From Bordetella genomosp. 4 (GTDB lineage: Bacteria; Pseudomonadota; Gammaproteobacteria; Burkholderiales; Burkholderiaceae_B), in the NCBI RefSeq assembly GCF_002261185.1, contig NZ_NEVQ01000019.1:1-64000 (forward strand): DNA of 64,000 nt, given 5' to 3'. Positions 1 through 10,791 of this stretch are shown piece by piece. The notes beneath the pieces are model-generated. The model had not been told where the DNA came from. It ran no database searches and saw nothing but the letters and a program-made list of their open reading frames with translations. Both the position numbers and the translations under genes were made by a program. Position 1 is the first letter of the stretch, and each line of letters begins with the position of its first letter.

Positions 1-7
1 AGTGGAG

Positions 8-105
8 CGGACACCGTAGGTAGGCCCGAACGGGCCGGACGAGGTGAGCGAACACGGTGTCCGGCGCCCGCGCGCCGGACCGACTTTGCGAAGCCCGGCC
101 GGGCC
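8..105. repeat. GC-rich cluster of overlapping inverted repeats
   Basis: Four inverted repeats are packed into about 100 bp. CGGACACCGT (8-17) pairs with ACGGTGTCCG (54-63); GGCCCG (23-28) pairs with CGGGCC (31-36); GTCCGGCGC (59-67) pairs with GCGCCGGAC (72-80); and GCCCGGCCGGGC (93-104) is a palindrome. The first and third share bases 59-63, so they cannot form together. The region lies beyond the pgk terminator and shows no convincing gene. The window edge prevents seeing the whole element. Confidence 0.5.
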
Positions 106-151
106 GATTGCCTCGGCTCGACGACCATCAGAACCCTACTCACCGATCAGC

Positions 152-187
152 AAAAAAAAATGCCAAGCACTCCCGCACCTGGCATTT
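152..187 (-). terminator. Intrinsic terminator after pgk
   Basis: Read on the minus strand, AATGCCA and TGGCATT form a stem around a 12-14 nt loop, followed by an uninterrupted run of T (A run at 152-160 on the plus strand). It lies about 40 bp past the pgk stop and probably ends the tkt-gap-pgk transcript. Confidence 0.7.
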
Positions 188-223
188 CTCCAACTAACAA
201 CAACAGCGACAACCCATCAAAGA

Positions 224-1417
224 TCAGCCCGCACGTTCCTCAAGGATAGCCACGGCCGGCAAGGATTTGCCTTCCAGGAATTCCAGGAACGCGCCACCAC
301 CTGTGGAGATATAGCCGACCTTGTCAGCGATCGCGTATTTGGCGATGGCAGCCAGCGTGTCGCCACCGCCTGCGATCGAAAACGCAGGTGATTCGGCGAT
401 CGCTTTCGCGAGGACTTCGGTGCCATTGGCAAACGCATCGAACTCGAACACGCCCACGGGGCCGTTCCAGACAATGGTGCCTGCCTGCTGCAAAATGCCA
501 GCCAAACGTTGCGCAGTCTGCGGGCCGATGTCCAAGATCAGATCATCATCCGCAACCGCATCGGCCGCCTTGACGGTGGCTTCGGCATCCGCTGCAAACG
601 ACTTGGCGCACACCACATCCGTCGGGATGGGGACTTCTGCGCCGCGTTTTTTCATGATGTCGATCACGGCACGGGCCTGCTCGACCTGGTCGGGTTCGGC
701 CAAAGATTTACCGATGGACAAACCAGCAGCCAGCATGAAGGTATTGGCGATACCGCCGCCCACCACCAACTGGTCGACCTTGTCGGCCAGCGATTGCAGG
801 ATGGAGAGCTTGGTCGAGACCTTGGAGCCGCCGACGATGGCCACCAACGGGCGCTTTGGTTCGTGCAGAGCACGGCCCAATGCGTCCAGCTCGGCCTCGA
901 GCAACGGACCCGCGCAAGCGATCGGCGCAAAACGCGCGATGCCATGCGTCGTCGCCTCGGCACGGTGTGCCGTCCCGAAAGCATCGTTGACGTAGACGTC
1001 GCACAATGCCGCCATCTTGCGCGACAAGGTTTCGTCGTTTTTCTTTTCGCCGGGATTGACGCGGCAGTTTTCCAGCAACACAACCTGGCCCGGGTTGACG
1101 GTCACGCCGTCGACCCAGTCTTTGACCAACTGCACGGGCATGCCCAGCAGCTGCGACAAACGCTGACCCACACGGGCCAGCGAGTCGGCGTCGGTCAGTA
1201 CGCCCTCAGTGGGGCGCCCCAGGTGCGAGGTCACCATGACAGCGGCACCGCTATCGAGCGCCAGGCGAATGCCCGGCACCGAAGCGCGGATACGTGTGTC
1301 TTCGCTGATCTGGCCCGCGTCGTCAAACGGCACGTTCAGATCGGCACGGATGAACACCCGCTTGCCATGCAGCGCGCCAGCCTTGGCCAGCGCGGACAGG
1401 GTATTGACCTTGGCCAT
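224..1417 (-). CDS. pgk: Phosphoglycerate kinase
   Basis: Glycolytic/gluconeogenic enzyme of the cytosol: 1,3-bisphosphoglycerate + ADP to 3-phosphoglycerate + ATP. The 397-aa protein has the normal family length. It carries the substrate-binding RADLNVP block (residues 24-30), SHLGRP (64-69), the GGSKVSTK hinge motif in mid-protein and the nucleotide-binding GGGDTLA near the C-terminus. It is the last gene of a tkt-gap-pgk run, starting 6 bp after the gap stop, so co-transcription is very likely. An intrinsic terminator follows. Nothing unusual was seen. Confidence 0.98.
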   Translation of the reverse strand: MAKVNTLSALAKAGALHGKRVFIRADLNVPFDDAGQISEDTRIRASVPGIRLALDSGAAVMVTSHLGRPTEGVLTDADSLARVGQRLSQLLGMPVQLVKDWVDGVTVNPGQVVLLENCRVNPGEKKNDETLSRKMAALCDVYVNDAFGTAHRAEATTHGIARFAPIACAGPLLEAELDALGRALHEPKRPLVAIVGGSKVSTKLSILQSLADKVDQLVVGGGIANTFMLAAGLSIGKSLAEPDQVEQARAVIDIMKKRGAEVPIPTDVVCAKSFAADAEATVKAADAVADDDLILDIGPQTAQRLAGILQQAGTIVWNGPVGVFEFDAFANGTEVLAKAIAESPAFSIAGGGDTLAAIAKYAIADKVGYISTGGGAFLEFLEGKSLPAVAILEERAG

Positions 1418-1423
1418 GGCGGG

Positions 1424-2449
<1,026 letters not shown>

Positions 2450-4486
2450 TTACAAAACTTGCTTGACAGTCTCGGCTACCTTGTCGGCAGTCAGACCGAA
2501 GAACTTGAACAAGGCTCCCGCAGGTGCGGATTCGCCGTAACGGTCGATACCGACCACGGCGCCCTCCAGACCCACGTATTTGTGCCACAGCGCCGTGGTG
2601 CCCGCCTCGACGGCGACGCGCGGCAATCCCGGCGGCAATACGCTGCGTTTCCACTCGGCATCCTGACGGTCGAACACGTCAGTGCTGGGCATGGACACCA
2701 CACGTACCGCGATCCCCTCTGCGGCCAACTGCTCTTGTGCAGCCAGCGCGATAGCGACCTCGGAGCCCGTGGCGATGATAACGGCACGCGCGCCGTCTGC
2801 GTCTCGCAGAACGTAACCACCGCGGACAATCGCTTTCAGCGTGTCAGCGTCGCGCGGGACGAAAGGCAGGTTCTGGCGCGACAGCAGCAGCGCGGTCGGA
2901 CCGCCATCGTGCACGTCCATGCCGATGCTGGCCGGACGCGACACGGCGCTAGCCCAGGCCACGGCTGTCTCGGTGGTATCGCAAGGACGCCATACCGACA
3001 GATTCGGAATCAAACGCAGGCTGGACGCGTGCTCAATCGATTGATGCGTGGGGCCGTCTTCGCCCAGGCCGATGGAGTCGTGCGTGAACACGTGCACCAC
3101 ACGTTGTTTCATCAACGCAGCCATCCGGATGGCATTGCGCGAGTAATCGGAGAACGTCAGGAACGTGCCGCCAAACGGCAGATAACCGCCATGCAGCGCA
3201 ATGCCGTTCATGATGGCCGACATACCGAACTCGCGGACGCCGTAGTTGATGTGACGGCCAAACTGGATGCCCTGCTCGCCGGCGCGCACCGGTGCAACGC
3301 CCTTCCAGTCGGTGTAGTTCGAACCGGTCAGGTCGGCCGAGCCGCCCAGGAGCTCGGGCAACGCAGCAGCCAGGGCCGCGATCGCGAATTGAGAGGCCTT
3401 GCGGGTGGCGACCGTCTCGGCTTTTTCGTCAGTCGCCTGGATGAAGGCTTGAAGTTTTTCGGTGATGTCTGCCGGAAGCTCACCCTTCATGCGGCGAGTG
3501 AACTCAGCCGCTTCGGCGGGATATTTGGCCGCGTAGGCATCAAAGCTGGCTTGCCATGCAGTTTGCGCCTCGGCACCGGCCTGGCGGGCATCCCAGCCCT
3601 CGCGCACGGCTTGCGGCAGCTCGAACGGCGCTGCTGTCCAGCCCAACGCGGCACGCGTCGCCGCGATTTCTTCGGCGCCCAACGGTGCACCGTGCACGTT
3701 GTGCGTGCCCGCCATCGTGGGTGCGCCCTTGCCGATGATGGTGCGGCAAATAATCAGCGTGGGCTTGTCGGACTGCGCGCGCGCCTGGGCAATCGCGGCA
3801 TCGACGGCGGCCACATCGTGGCCATCGACGCCACGGATGACGTTCCAGCCATAGCCCTCGAAACGCTTGCCGGTATCGTCGCCAAACCAGTGTTCGACAT
3901 GGCCGTCGATGGAAATGCCGTTGTCGTCGTACAGGACGACGAGCTTGGAGAGCTTCAGCGTGCCGGCCAAGGAACAAGCCTCGTGGGAAATGCCTTCCAT
4001 CAGGCAACCGTCGCCCACAAATGCATAGGTGTAGTGATCAACGATCGGCAGGCCGGGCTTGTTGAACTCGGCGGCCAGCAGGGCCTCGGCCAGCGCCATC
4101 CCCACGGCGTTGGCCACGCCCTGGCCCAGGGGACCGGTGGTGGTTTCGACGCCCGGGGTAATTCCCACCTCGGGGTGGCCCGGGGTACGGGAATGCAGTT
4201 GGCGGAATTGTTTCAACTCCTCGATCGGCAGATCGTAGCCAGTCAGATGCAGCAGCGCGTAGATCAACATCGAGCCGTGCCCGTTGGACAGCACGAAACG
4301 GTCGCGGTTGGCCCAGGCCGGATCGGCCGGATTGTGGCGCAGATGCCCCAGCCACAATGCCTGGGCTATTTCTGCCATCCCCATCGGTGCGCCGGGGTGT
4401 CCCGAATTTGCTTGTTGGACAGCATCCATGGCTAGAACGCGGATGGCGTCGGCCAGGGCCAAGGGTTGGGCAGTGGATGGGCTCAT
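2450..4486 (-). CDS. tkt: Transketolase
   Basis: Thiamine-diphosphate enzyme moving two-carbon ketol units between sugar phosphates in the pentose phosphate pathway. The 678-aa length is typical. The SGHPGAPMG motif (about 28-36) and the GDGCLMEG thiamine-diphosphate/Mg block near residue 157 are present, followed by the pyrimidine-binding and C-terminal transketolase domains. It is first in the minus-strand tkt-gap-pgk cluster. An extended -10 like sequence (TGCTAAAAT, 4555-4563 complement) lies about 70 bp upstream. Confidence 0.98.
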   Translation of the reverse strand: MSPSTAQPLALADAIRVLAMDAVQQANSGHPGAPMGMAEIAQALWLGHLRHNPADPAWANRDRFVLSNGHGSMLIYALLHLTGYDLPIEELKQFRQLHSRTPGHPEVGITPGVETTTGPLGQGVANAVGMALAEALLAAEFNKPGLPIVDHYTYAFVGDGCLMEGISHEACSLAGTLKLSKLVVLYDDNGISIDGHVEHWFGDDTGKRFEGYGWNVIRGVDGHDVAAVDAAIAQARAQSDKPTLIICRTIIGKGAPTMAGTHNVHGAPLGAEEIAATRAALGWTAAPFELPQAVREGWDARQAGAEAQTAWQASFDAYAAKYPAEAAEFTRRMKGELPADITEKLQAFIQATDEKAETVATRKASQFAIAALAAALPELLGGSADLTGSNYTDWKGVAPVRAGEQGIQFGRHINYGVREFGMSAIMNGIALHGGYLPFGGTFLTFSDYSRNAIRMAALMKQRVVHVFTHDSIGLGEDGPTHQSIEHASSLRLIPNLSVWRPCDTTETAVAWASAVSRPASIGMDVHDGGPTALLLSRQNLPFVPRDADTLKAIVRGGYVLRDADGARAVIIATGSEVAIALAAQEQLAAEGIAVRVVSMPSTDVFDRQDAEWKRSVLPPGLPRVAVEAGTTALWHKYVGLEGAVVGIDRYGESAPAGALFKFFGLTADKVAETVKQVL

Positions 4487-4554
4487 GCGGAAAAGGCTCG
4501 TAGACTCCGGCCGGCCAAAAATGGGGCCAGGTGACAGGAATTGTGAAGCTTACG

Positions 4555-4563
4555 ATTTTAGCA
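4555..4563 (-). promoter_or_regulatory. Possible extended -10 for tkt-gap-pgk
   Basis: The minus strand reads TGCTAAAAT, a good extended -10 element, about 70 bp before the tkt ATG. No convincing -35 hexamer is visible, which is tolerated for extended -10 promoters. The call is tentative. Confidence 0.35.
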
Positions 4564-4714
4564 TCCGGGGATACCCCGACGCGACGCCGGGCCGAACCCG
4601 GGCGATATCTCGACGGCATGCCATGCCGGTACGCCTGAATTTGGCCGATCAGAGTGGTAGGCTACGCATATTCTTGCCCGCCCGCGCTCTAGAGCGTCCT
4701 GTTATTTCATCGCC

Positions 4715-5455
4715 ATGCCGTTGCCGCGTTTTTTCTGCGATACCCCGCTTTCTCCGGGCGCCCGCCTGTCTCTACCGGATGCGTTGGCGCATCATGCCGT
4801 ACGCGTGCTGCGTCTGCGCGACGGGGCGCCCATTGTGCTGTTTAACGGCCTGGGCGGCGAATACCCCGCAACGCTGGGCATTGACGGCAAATCGGCCTGG
4901 GCGCAATTGGGCGATCACGACCCTCGCGAGGCTGAGCTCGCAGGCAGTATCACGCTGGTGCAGGGCTTGCCCTCGGGCGACAAAATGGACTGGGTGATAG
5001 AAAAGGCCGTCGAACTTGGCGCGAGCTGTGTCACACCCATTGCCGCGCAACGCAGCGTGTTGCAACTCAGCGGTGCCAGGCTGGAAAAGCGTGTGGCGCA
5101 TTGGACTCGCATCGCTCAATCCGCCGCGGAACAGTGTGGGCGCAATCGGCTGATGGCCGTCGATGCTCCGATGGGATTACGCGAATGGCTGGAACAGCCA
5201 GCCACGGGCCTGCGTGTGCTCTGCCATCCGGATGCTATTGCGACATTGGCCGATGTCCTTGCTACATCGGCTGAGCGCGAACCGCTGCAATCGCTCAGCC
5301 TGCTCGTTGGGCCGGAAGGCGGGTGGTCAGAGGCCGAGCTGGCTCTGGCTGCTCAATGTGGCGTCCAGCCTGTGCGTTTCGGGCCACGTGTGTTGCGTAC
5401 CGAAACGGCAGGGCTTGCCTTGATTTCGGCGGTGACGACGATACTGGGTTGGTGA
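4715..5455 (+). CDS. rsmE: 16S rRNA (uracil-1498-N3) methyltransferase RsmE
   Basis: SPOUT-class enzyme that methylates U1498 of 16S rRNA using S-adenosylmethionine. The 246-aa product has an N-terminal PUA-like region and the C-terminal trefoil-knot motifs LLVGPEGGWS and RVLRTETAGLA, characteristic of the family. It is transcribed divergently from tkt across a 228-bp intergenic region and ends about 100 bp before the convergent barstar-like gene. It appears monocistronic. Confidence 0.96.
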   Translation: MPLPRFFCDTPLSPGARLSLPDALAHHAVRVLRLRDGAPIVLFNGLGGEYPATLGIDGKSAWAQLGDHDPREAELAGSITLVQGLPSGDKMDWVIEKAVELGASCVTPIAAQRSVLQLSGARLEKRVAHWTRIAQSAAEQCGRNRLMAVDAPMGLREWLEQPATGLRVLCHPDAIATLADVLATSAEREPLQSLSLLVGPEGGWSEAELALAAQCGVQPVRFGPRVLRTETAGLALISAVTTILGW

Positions 5456-5555
5456 TGAGGCGGGGATTGTCGGGGGCTTCTGCTATCCCACGCATGCCAC
5501 TACTGTGAGTCCCAGCCGGGTGCCTGAACAGAGACACCCCAGGCAATCGGGAACC

Positions 5556-6020
5556 TCACCCTTCTCCGTAGCGCGCCGCAGCCACTCCCGGCTCAGGATC
5601 CGGATGCTTGCCCGCATGCTCGACGATGTAACTGAACGCCCGCCCATTCTCCTGTGCAAACGTCACCACATCCGCACACACGGATTCGATCTGCGCTGCG
5701 TCATCGGCCAACGCGGGATCCCCAGAATGCAGTTTCACCAACCACAACACGACACCAGTTTTTTGATCCAGTACGGTGTCACACAAACAGTCGTACAGCG
5801 CATCGAAATTCCCGCCAAAATATTCAGGAAAATCGACCGCTTTGGCAATCGCCCGCAATACCGCCGACCGGCTGCGCGCCCGATCGCATTCGGCCACCAT
5901 GAACGCCAATCCGAGCTCACGCGCAGCCTCATCCACGGCCTCTTTTTGCAAATCGCCATGATCGATCGCGCCACCGCTGCTCAATTGGCGCTGCAACGTA
6001 GACTGGCCATTGTGCGTCAT
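5556..6020 (-). CDS. Barstar-family protein (RNase inhibitor fold)
   Basis: 154-aa protein with the barstar signature FPEYFGGNFDALYDCL at residues 64-79, followed by a conserved Trp-containing strand (VVLWLVKL). Barstar proteins inhibit barnase-type ribonucleases, but many proteobacterial members have no identified partner. This one is longer than the roughly 90-aa archetype, with about 60 extra N-terminal residues. Its ATG overlaps the stop of the upstream patatin-like gene by 4 nt, so the two are translationally coupled. No barnase-like gene was seen in the window. The fold assignment is good; the role is unknown. Confidence 0.85.
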   Translation of the reverse strand: MTHNGQSTLQRQLSSGGAIDHGDLQKEAVDEAARELGLAFMVAECDRARSRSAVLRAIAKAVDFPEYFGGNFDALYDCLCDTVLDQKTGVVLWLVKLHSGDPALADDAAQIESVCADVVTFAQENGRAFSYIVEHAGKHPDPEPGVAAARYGEG

Positions 6021-7246
6021 GCCTGGCCCTCCTTGAAAAAACCCACGACATCCTCGCTACGCCGCATCGTATCGGCATACCCCAGTTCAATCAATCGTTG
6101 TGTGTAAGCGCCCTCGAACAATAAATAAGACAACAACGCGCCACCACCCGAACGATCAGGGTCGGACGATACACCGAGTACGCGAAAAAGGGTACGGGCT
6201 TCGAGGGGCATTTCAGATAAATAATCGAGCGCCAACAGGTCCAACGATTGACTAGGAGTCAATGTCAAGACGTTCACACGCCGGGCACCTCCGCCTACAG
6301 CCGGATCATGGCCAATGTAAGTGACCAGTGCGTTAATCCGTTCCAGACGCTCGAGATCCATCGATAAGCCGTCTAAAAAGATGCTGGACAACACATGACC
6401 GCCCACCTGCGCCAGACTGGGATAAGGCGGCGAGGCCTCGCGTTTTTCGGGATGCGTCTCATCACGAAAACTGGTGCCTATTACCAACACCCGGGCAGCT
6501 CCCAAATGGATCGCGGGGCTGATGGGTGCCAACTGTCGCATGGAACCATCACCGCACCACTCGCGCTGGCCCTGCACGTCAACGGGTTGTGCCGGAAAAA
6601 CAAACGGAATGGACGAGGACGCCATCAAATGCTCGACACCGATGCGCACGGACAGCGCCCGCCGCAATGAACGGTGCCAGGGATCAATCGCGTGGTTGGC
6701 CTGATAAAAGGTCAGATGCTCGCCGCTGGTAAACCCCGAGGCAGTAATCGCCAAGGCGCTCAAGGCGTTGTGCTGCAGGTTGGCGTGCAAATGCTCGAAA
6801 TCAAGTACGCGCGTCAACAACTCGGCCAACGGCTTGTTGTCCAGCAATGACCGGGGCCGCTCACGGCCCAGACCGGAAAACATCCAGCCCAGGGCCAGCA
6901 AGCCCAGCCAACGCACGCCGGTCTTGATCAAGCCCGGCGCATCGGCCCGGTACACCATACTGGTGTGCAACGATTCCCAGAGGCGCTGAATGCGCCGCAC
7001 GGCGAGATGCGGACGATCGGCACGGCAGGCCAAAGCGGTGGCATTGATGGAGCCCGCTGAGGTGCCGCAAATGATGGGAAAGGGATTGTGAAATCCCGGA
7101 CGGGATTCCGGATCGAGAATGTCCAGCACGGCGCGCAGCGCACCGACTTGATAGGCCGCGCGCGCGCCACCGCCAGTCAGCACCAGCCCCGTCGGAGAAC
7201 GGGACTGGCCGGTGGCCTGGGCGATGCTAGTTGGGGATGTTGGCAT
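6017..7246 (-). CDS. Patatin-like phospholipase (RssA-type)
   Basis: Predicted acyl hydrolase. The oxyanion-hole motif GGGARA is at residues 25-30 and the nucleophile motif GTSAGS has Ser63. The catalytic Asp is probably in CGDGSMRQ, a DGS variant of the usual DGG/DGA. No signal peptide is seen, so it should be cytoplasmic or membrane-peripheral. The ATG at 7246 is preferred over a TTG one codon upstream. The gene overlaps the 3-prime end of maeB by 20 nt and the barstar-like gene by 4 nt, suggesting one operon. The substrate is unknown. Confidence 0.9.
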   Translation of the reverse strand: MPTSPTSIAQATGQSRSPTGLVLTGGGARAAYQVGALRAVLDILDPESRPGFHNPFPIICGTSAGSINATALACRADRPHLAVRRIQRLWESLHTSMVYRADAPGLIKTGVRWLGLLALGWMFSGLGRERPRSLLDNKPLAELLTRVLDFEHLHANLQHNALSALAITASGFTSGEHLTFYQANHAIDPWHRSLRRALSVRIGVEHLMASSSIPFVFPAQPVDVQGQREWCGDGSMRQLAPISPAIHLGAARVLVIGTSFRDETHPEKREASPPYPSLAQVGGHVLSSIFLDGLSMDLERLERINALVTYIGHDPAVGGGARRVNVLTLTPSQSLDLLALDYLSEMPLEARTLFRVLGVSSDPDRSGGGALLSYLLFEGAYTQRLIELGYADTMRRSEDVVGFFKEGQA

Positions 7247-9515
7247 CAACCACGACCAGGGCGGTCATGTTGACGATACGGCGCACCGTGGAACTGGACG
7301 TCAAGATATGCACGGGCGCATTGGCCCCCAGCAAGAACGGTCCCACGGCGACATTGCCGCCCGCAGCTGTCTTGAGCAGGTTGTACGCGATGTTGCCGGA
7401 ATCCACGTTGGGGCAAACCAACAGGTTGGCGGCGCCTTTGAGCGTCGACGACGGCAGGATGCGGGTGCGCAGCGCCTCGTCCAACGCGCAATCACCGTGC
7501 ATTTCGCCGTCGATTTCCAGGTCCGGGGCGGCTTCGCGCACCAGAGCCAGGGCTTCGCGCATTTTCGCACCCGAAGACGAACTGCCCGTGCCGAAATTCG
7601 AACGCGACAGCAGCGCGATCTTGGGCGCCAGATTCAGGCGCTTCATCTGCTCGGCCGCGGCGATCGTGATCTCTGCGATCTGTTCGGCCGTGGGATTGTC
7701 GTTGACGTGGGTGTCCACCAACGCCACCACGCGCTCGTCGAGCAACAGGACGTTCATGGCGGCGTAAACGTTGGCGCCGGGACGTTTGCCGATCACTTCG
7801 TCGATGAAACGGAGGTGCTCTGCGTAGGAACTCACCACACCGCAGATCATGCCGTCGGCCTCGCCGCGATGCAGCATCATGGCGCCGATCAGCGTCAGGC
7901 GGCGGCGCATTTCTACGCGGGCCATTTCCTTGGTGATGCCGCGGCGGCACATCATTTCCCAGTACGTGGTCCAGTATTGGTGGAATCGCTCGTCGTACTC
8001 GGGGTTGGTGACCTCGACGTCCTCGCCCAGGCGCAGACGCAGGCCATATTTCTCGATACGTGCCGCCAGCACCGCGGGGCGCCCGACCAGAATGGGTTTG
8101 GCCAGCCCCTCGTCGACCACCACTTGCACGGCGCGCAGCACGCGTTCGTCTTCGCCCTCGGTGAAGACGATGCGCGCCTTGCCGCCCTCACGCACCAGCG
8201 TCTTGGCGGCCGAGTACAGGGGCTTCATGAATGCGCCGGAGTGATACACGAATTGCTGCAGTTGCTCGACGTAGGCTTCCAGGTCCGCCAACGGGCGCGT
8301 CGCGACCCCGCCTTCCATGGCCGCCTTGGCCACGGCCGGCGCAATGCGGGTAATCAAACGCGGGTCGAACGGCTTGGGAATCAGGTATTCAGGGCCAAAG
8401 CTGATGTCGTACGTGCCATAGGCGGCCGCCACGACTTCGTTTTGCTCTTCCTGGGCAAGTTTGGCGATGGCGTGCACCGCCGCCATTTCCATTTCACGCG
8501 TAATCGTGGTGGCGCCGACATCCAGCGCACCGCGGAAAATATAGGGAAAGCACAGAACGTTGTTGACCTGGTTCGGATAGTCGGAGCGGCCCGTCGCCAT
8601 CACGACGTCGTCGCGCACCGCGTGGGCGTCCTCGGGCAGGATCTCGGGATTGGGATTGGCCAAGGCCAGGATCACGGGGCGAGCCGCCATCGAGGCGACC
8701 ATCTCGGGCTTGAGCACTCCGCCCGCCGACAGGCCGAGGAACACGTCTGCGCCCTGGATGACCTCGGCCAGCTTGCGCTGTTCGGTCTTTTGGGCAAAAC
8801 GGGCCTTGTCCGGGTCCATCAACGCGACGCGCCCTTCGTAGACCACGCCCTCGATGTCGGTCACCCAGATGTTTTCAATGGGCACGCCCAGATCCACCAT
8901 CAGGTCCAGGCAGGCCAGTGCGGCCGCGCCGGCGCCCGAGGTCACGACCTTGACCTGATCGATCGCTTTGCCCACGACTTTCAGGCCGTTGATAAAGGCC
9001 GCCGAGACGCAGATGGCCGTGCCATGCTGGTCGTCGTGGAACACCGGGATTTTCATGCGCTCGCGCAGCTTGCGCTCGACCGTAAAGCACTCGGGGGCCT
9101 TGATATCCTCGAGGTTGATGCCACCGAAAGTCGGCTCCAGGCCCGCGATGATTTCGACCAGTTTGTCCGGGTCGGTCTCGTTGATCTCGATATCGAACAC
9201 GTCCAGGCCGGCGAACTTCTTGAACAAGACGGCCTTGCCTTCCATGACGGGCTTGGAAGCCAGCGCACCGATGTTGCCCAGGCCCAGCACAGCGGTCCCG
9301 TTGGTAATCACGCCGACCAAGTTGCCGCGTGCCGTGAACCGCACCGCATTGACAGGGTCGCTGACGATTTCTTCACAGGCTGCCGCCACACCGGGGGAGT
9401 AAGCCAGCGCCAAATCACGCTGGTTCGACAACTGTTTGGTCGGCGTGACAGCGATTTTGCCGGGGCGGCCGGACTCATGATAATCAAGTGCGGCTTTGCG
9501 AAAATTGGCATCCAT
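7227..9515 (-). CDS. maeB: NADP-dependent malic enzyme with phosphotransacetylase-like domain
   Basis: Decarboxylates malate to pyruvate with NADP. The 762-aa length matches the MaeB class: malic enzyme in roughly the first 420 residues ([11 protein letters not shown] at 40-50, nucleotide-binding [10 protein letters not shown] further on), then a C-terminal phosphotransacetylase-related domain thought to be regulatory. It is first in a probable maeB, patatin, barstar-like operon. The downstream patatin gene starts inside its last codons. No oddity was seen. Confidence 0.97.
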   Translation of the reverse strand: MDANFRKAALDYHESGRPGKIAVTPTKQLSNQRDLALAYSPGVAAACEEIVSDPVNAVRFTARGNLVGVITNGTAVLGLGNIGALASKPVMEGKAVLFKKFAGLDVFDIEINETDPDKLVEIIAGLEPTFGGINLEDIKAPECFTVERKLRERMKIPVFHDDQHGTAICVSAAFINGLKVVGKAIDQVKVVTSGAGAAALACLDLMVDLGVPIENIWVTDIEGVVYEGRVALMDPDKARFAQKTEQRKLAEVIQGADVFLGLSAGGVLKPEMVASMAARPVILALANPNPEILPEDAHAVRDDVVMATGRSDYPNQVNNVLCFPYIFRGALDVGATTITREMEMAAVHAIAKLAQEEQNEVVAAAYGTYDISFGPEYLIPKPFDPRLITRIAPAVAKAAMEGGVATRPLADLEAYVEQLQQFVYHSGAFMKPLYSAAKTLVREGGKARIVFTEGEDERVLRAVQVVVDEGLAKPILVGRPAVLAARIEKYGLRLRLGEDVEVTNPEYDERFHQYWTTYWEMMCRRGITKEMARVEMRRRLTLIGAMMLHRGEADGMICGVVSSYAEHLRFIDEVIGKRPGANVYAAMNVLLLDERVVALVDTHVNDNPTAEQIAEITIAAAEQMKRLNLAPKIALLSRSNFGTGSSSSGAKMREALALVREAAPDLEIDGEMHGDCALDEALRTRILPSSTLKGAANLLVCPNVDSGNIAYNLLKTAAGGNVAVGPFLLGANAPVHILTSSSTVRRIVNMTALVVVDANIPN

Positions 9516-9659
9516 ATTGCGGGCTTACTCGGTTGATCGACGAAAGTGGGGAATTCTAGCTTAGAGAGGCGATTATCTTACTGCCAGATGACAGGTGCAG
9601 CCGGTAAAAACGGCGTCGCCAGCGTGACAGGAATGGCACGGGCGGAAAGGCATTGCGGC

Positions 9660-10760
9660 TCAGCCATAAATATCCAAAGGATCAAACGCGTTTTTGATGC
9701 GAATTTGCAGCCGGCGGGCTGCATTGACTACTTTATCGTCCGAGGATGCCGATCCGCGCAAGGCCGCGGGACCAGGCAGTGTTTCGGCCAGAGGTGACGA
9801 GGCAACGGTGCGCGCGCTCGCATCGGTTCCCTCTAGCACTGCCTGCTGAACCGTCGCCGGCTCGACGGGAATCAATGTGACAGACTCAACCCAGGCCAAC
9901 GCGCCGCCGTGCCCCAGTAACAATTGCGCGAGGTTGACCTCTGCAGGCGCCGCTGGCTGTAACGCATCCAGTCTATAACAACACGGCCACCGAGGAGCCT
10001 CGCGGCAGGTCACCGCGTCTGGAGACGACGACAACTGAAACAGCGCGGGCACCAGGCGCTGCACCATCGCAGATCGCAAGGGCCTCACATCGGAGGCGCC
10101 AAATGCCCCCAGTGTCTCGGTCGTGCCGTCGGAAAACAGCAATTCGGCCTCCATTACGCCGCTCATGGCAGTGGCGCCCGGGGGCCAAGCATGAGATTTC
10201 GCCAACCAGACGGCCAAGGTCCATTCAGGGGGGGCGTCGCGAAACTGCGGCAGCCCGGATGCCGCCAGCTCGCCGACCCGGCACCCTGGCTGCGCGACCC
10301 ACCGACCGGTCTTGGGATCGTGGATGAAGGTGTCCAGGCCCGACGGATCTACCTCCAGTACATCGCCCAGAGTCAGCGTCTCTGCATATTCCCAATCAGG
10401 CCCATCGACCGGACGATGATCAAGGGGATTGGGCGCTTTAGGCGCATTCGCCGCCACGGACCCTGCGCCGGCCAGGCCGCCGAGTTGCAACACCACGCCG
10501 TATTCGGCACAGAGCGCCCGCGCTTGCCGCACGTCGTCGCGATGCACAGGAATCAGGCGAGCGCGATTCGGCGTCTCTGTCGTGAGAGCGGGTCCCGGCC
10601 CGTGCGTCCCGGGACTGTGTGCCCGCCCTTGCCTGAGCGCCTCAGCCGGCAGGTTGAGCAGCCGCCCTTGCACCAGCCGCCCCAGGCGCTGCAAAAACGC
10701 ATCCCAGGGCGTACGTGGTGTTTGCCGGCCAAAGAGAAATGCGCGCCGCGATGGCTGCAT
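9660..10760 (-). CDS. FAD-linked oxidase family protein (GlcE-like, divergent)
   Basis: 366-aa protein resembling the FAD-binding subunit of glycolate oxidase. The middle has a divergent FAD-binding-4 region, GGALAWVESV recalls the GlcE stretch GGALRWLKS, and the C-terminus RRLQIRIKNAFDPLDIYG resembles the usual ending but lacks the normal final NPG. No GlcD or GlcF partner is adjacent. The N-terminus has RRAFLFG, but no hydrophobic segment follows, so Tat export is not supported. It is divergent from the aminotransferase gene with only 31 bp between starts. The substrate is unknown. Confidence 0.65.
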   Translation of the reverse strand: MQPSRRAFLFGRQTPRTPWDAFLQRLGRLVQGRLLNLPAEALRQGRAHSPGTHGPGPALTTETPNRARLIPVHRDDVRQARALCAEYGVVLQLGGLAGAGSVAANAPKAPNPLDHRPVDGPDWEYAETLTLGDVLEVDPSGLDTFIHDPKTGRWVAQPGCRVGELAASGLPQFRDAPPEWTLAVWLAKSHAWPPGATAMSGVMEAELLFSDGTTETLGAFGASDVRPLRSAMVQRLVPALFQLSSSPDAVTCREAPRWPCCYRLDALQPAAPAEVNLAQLLLGHGGALAWVESVTLIPVEPATVQQAVLEGTDASARTVASSPLAETLPGPAALRGSASSDDKVVNAARRLQIRIKNAFDPLDIYG

Positions 10761-10791
10761 CTACAATTCCTTTTTCGTTACGAGAACTGCC

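Noticed and set aside
7212-9536. Long plus-strand open frame antisense to maeB
   Set aside because: Antisense shadow of a well-supported gene; no ribosome-binding site or recognisable motif.
10640-10760. Tat signal peptide (RRAFLFG) in the FAD-linked oxidase relative
   Set aside because: No hydrophobic segment or cleavage site follows the arginine pair.
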